A DNA stretch of 64,000 bases from Bdellovibrio sp. GT3. Its GTDB lineage: Bacteria > Bdellovibrionota > Bdellovibrionia > Bdellovibrionales > Bdellovibrionaceae. Positions 62,435-64,000 of the stretch are shown piece by piece. The notes below the pieces were generated by a model. The model saw nothing but the letters and a program-made list of their open reading frames with translations. It did no database searches and was not told the DNA's origin. The stretch spans positions 1,054,001-1,118,000 of the forward strand of contig NZ_JBBNAD010000004.1 of the NCBI RefSeq assembly GCF_037996765.1, written 5' to 3'. A program made the position numbers and the translations under genes. Each line of letters begins with the position of its first letter. The stretch's first letter is position 1.

Positions 62435-64000
62435 CTACGCCTTCCTAGAGTATGCACTCATCTTTGTAGACAAGTTTTGCATATCCTCCTGGTGGCGTCT
62501 ATTCATTCTATCAAGTTGATCTTGGTGCGACTCACTGAGTTGCGCAAGCTTTGCTTCATACTGCATAGTTACAGATTCTTTTTCATTCTTCGAAGCCTTG
62601 CCTTGATTGTCGATACGCTGACCGTACATGCGCTCAAGACGCTTTACTTCTTTGTCCTGATTGTCTTTAAGTTTTGTGATTTTGTCCTCGTAAGTCTTCA
62701 CGGTTTGCTCAAGACGCGAATTGAAGCTCTGCTCCATGCCACGGAATCGCTCTGTCATGGCCTTGTTTGTAGCGATCTGATCCTCTGCAAAACGCTGACG
62801 TTGACCATCCATGCGTTGCGAATAGTTGTCTTCCATTTGCTCCAGGGAACTACCGTAATACTCTCCCAATCTTTTCGCATTATTTGACGACAAATCCGTA
62901 ATTTTCTTAACGCGGGACTCAGCCGTGGAGTTCACTTGGATCATTTGATCCTCGTGTTGCTGTTTCATAGTTTCACGATCCAGAGAGCTGCGTGCATTTG
63001 CAACATTGGCCTGTGATTGATATTCACGGTCCACATTGCGCAACAACTGTGCGTTCTTGTGATTCATTTTATCAACGCGCTCGTCCGAAAGCTCACGCAT
63101 ACGATGAACGGCATCTTCACGGCGCTGATCCACCAAATCCAACTGCTTTTCATAAGCTTGTGTCAGATTCTTTCTTTCGATACCGCGCAGTTTTTCATTC
63201 TTGGCCATCTCGTTATTCAACTTGCTGTTCAAACGTTGAATTTGCGAATCTTTGGAACGCACCTGAGTGTTAATTCTTTCACTTACGGTATCGCGGAAAT
63301 CTGCATTTTGATCATCCAAGGTTTCCATTTTGCGCTCCAAAGTATTATGATACTTGTCGCGCACACGGTTCAACTCGGAGTCCATCACCGCCTGCTTCAT
63401 TTGCAAATTGTCAGAGTATGTCTCTTTGCCATTGGTGACAATGTCAGCTATTTTCTGCTGATAAGATTCTTTATCGTTCTCACGCATGTTCTCGCTTTGC
63501 TTGATACGAGCCTCGTAAGACTTTCTCATCTCATTCGTTGCACGATTTTTCGTGGCCACTTCCTGCTGATGGGAAGACGCCATCGCGTTTCTTTCTTTCT
63601 CATGCGCATCATTTAGTCGGCGTGCATTGTTTGCCACATTCTGACGTGCTTTTTCACGATTTTCATCAGTCGATCGCTGCAGCTGCTCATCACGGCTTTT
63701 GATTTCCGTGCTCAGCTGCCCCACCAAATTGTTCTTTTGGGATTCATTCACTTCTTTTTGCTTACTCAGCTGAGCTTCATAGGAATTGCGCATCAAAGCG
63801 CGATCGTTGTAGGATTCTTCAGTCTTATTGCGCAAAGATTCGCGATAAGTATTACGAACTTCATCAATCTTACGGTTGTTATCCAAATCCTTGTCCGTTA
63901 ACAATTCACGATTGCGCTCTTTCAGGGAGTCGATTTTATTTTCATAATTATCAGTGATGGATTTCACTTCGTCGTGATAACGTTGCTCAAGGCGTTTGAT
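62435..64000 (-). CDS. Long coiled-coil protein, 5' end cut by the window edge
   Basis: The visible part (521 codons plus stop) is almost entirely charged coiled coil rich in Arg, Lys, Glu, Asn and Gln, with no membrane helix or enzyme motif. Asn is used unusually often. Similar short blocks recur, for example KITKLKDNQDKEVKRLER near the end and KRLEQRYHDEVKSITDN at the window edge. The frame is still open at 64000, so the start lies outside. It precedes pyk in the same direction with a five-base gap. A filament or scaffold role is possible. Confidence 0.8.
   Translation of the reverse strand: MKRLEQRYHDEVKSITDNYENKIDSLKERNRELLTDKDLDNNRKIDEVRNTYRESLRNKTEESYNDRALMRNSYEAQLSKQKEVNESQKNNLVGQLSTEIKSRDEQLQRSTDENREKARQNVANNARRLNDAHEKERNAMASSHQQEVATKNRATNEMRKSYEARIKQSENMRENDKESYQQKIADIVTNGKETYSDNLQMKQAVMDSELNRVRDKYHNTLERKMETLDDQNADFRDTVSERINTQVRSKDSQIQRLNSKLNNEMAKNEKLRGIERKNLTQAYEKQLDLVDQRREDAVHRMRELSDERVDKMNHKNAQLLRNVDREYQSQANVANARSSLDRETMKQQHEDQMIQVNSTAESRVKKITDLSSNNAKRLGEYYGSSLEQMEDNYSQRMDGQRQRFAEDQIATNKAMTERFRGMEQSFNSRLEQTVKTYEDKITKLKDNQDKEVKRLERMYGQRIDNQGKASKNEKESVTMQYEAKLAQLSESHQDQLDRMNRRHQEDMQNLSTKMSAYSRKA

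Overview
The window looks like chromosomal DNA from a predatory bdellovibrionote, probably Bdellovibrio or a close relative. This is inferred from gene content: many exported proteins and lipoproteins, a TIGR02147-type regulator, several orphan periplasmic binding proteins, exported hydrolases and moderate GC. No ribosomal marker is present to prove it. Genes lie on both strands in short, tightly packed operons. There is one tRNA, no CRISPR array, no insertion sequence and no complete prophage.

Layout. 1-1.0 kb: a terminator for a gene left of the window, a short lone tyrosine recombinase and an AT-rich intergenic region with a long perfect palindrome. 1.0-7.2 kb (+): a tail-anchored helix-turn-helix protein coupled to argS, an amino-acid dehydrogenase, a YfgM-like/BamB-like envelope pair and a small lipoprotein. 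7.2-16.8 kb: an accessory region rich in exported proteins. It holds a secreted Fic protein with an apparent ADP-ribosyltransferase domain, two SBP_bac_3 binding proteins, a class V aminotransferase, a NADAR-like lipoprotein and a TIGR02147 regulator coupled to an exported protein. 16.9-19.8 kb (-): an esterase, KH protein, coiled-coil and TPR operon. 20-30.6 kb: a 2H-phosphoesterase-like lipoprotein coupled to an RNA methyltransferase, an RDD protein, a large exported protein, an L,D-transpeptidase, an NlpC/P60-like lipoprotein, MscS, TtcA and a glutathione transferase. 30.7-33.2 kb: small exported proteins, a DoxX-like protein, a hydrolase and tRNA-Val(GAC).

33.3-54 kb is mainly minus-strand core genome: asnS, a fused type I/type II binding protein, a FlgT-like pair downstream of dnaE, an MFS transporter, guaB-guaA, a gamma carbonic anhydrase, a formylglycine-generating-enzyme homologue, a CPA2 antiporter, a DUF151 nuclease and miaB. 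54-64 kb: an exported HNH nuclease-like protein, a histone-H1-like protein with a Cys/His cluster, a DUF4097-like protein, a ketone-body/acetoacetate operon (thiolase plus two CoA-transferase subunits), a cyclic-nucleotide-binding protein, pyruvate kinase and a long coiled-coil protein cut by the window edge.

The most unusual content is the 7.2-12.5 kb stretch. A secreted Fic/ART-like protein lies about 2.2 kb from an exported NADAR-like lipoprotein. One family can transfer ADP-ribose and the other can cleave ADP-ribose derivatives, so an extracytoplasmic nucleotide-modification function is a testable but unproven idea. All functional calls come from motif recognition and conserved residues in the translated sequence; no database search was possible.
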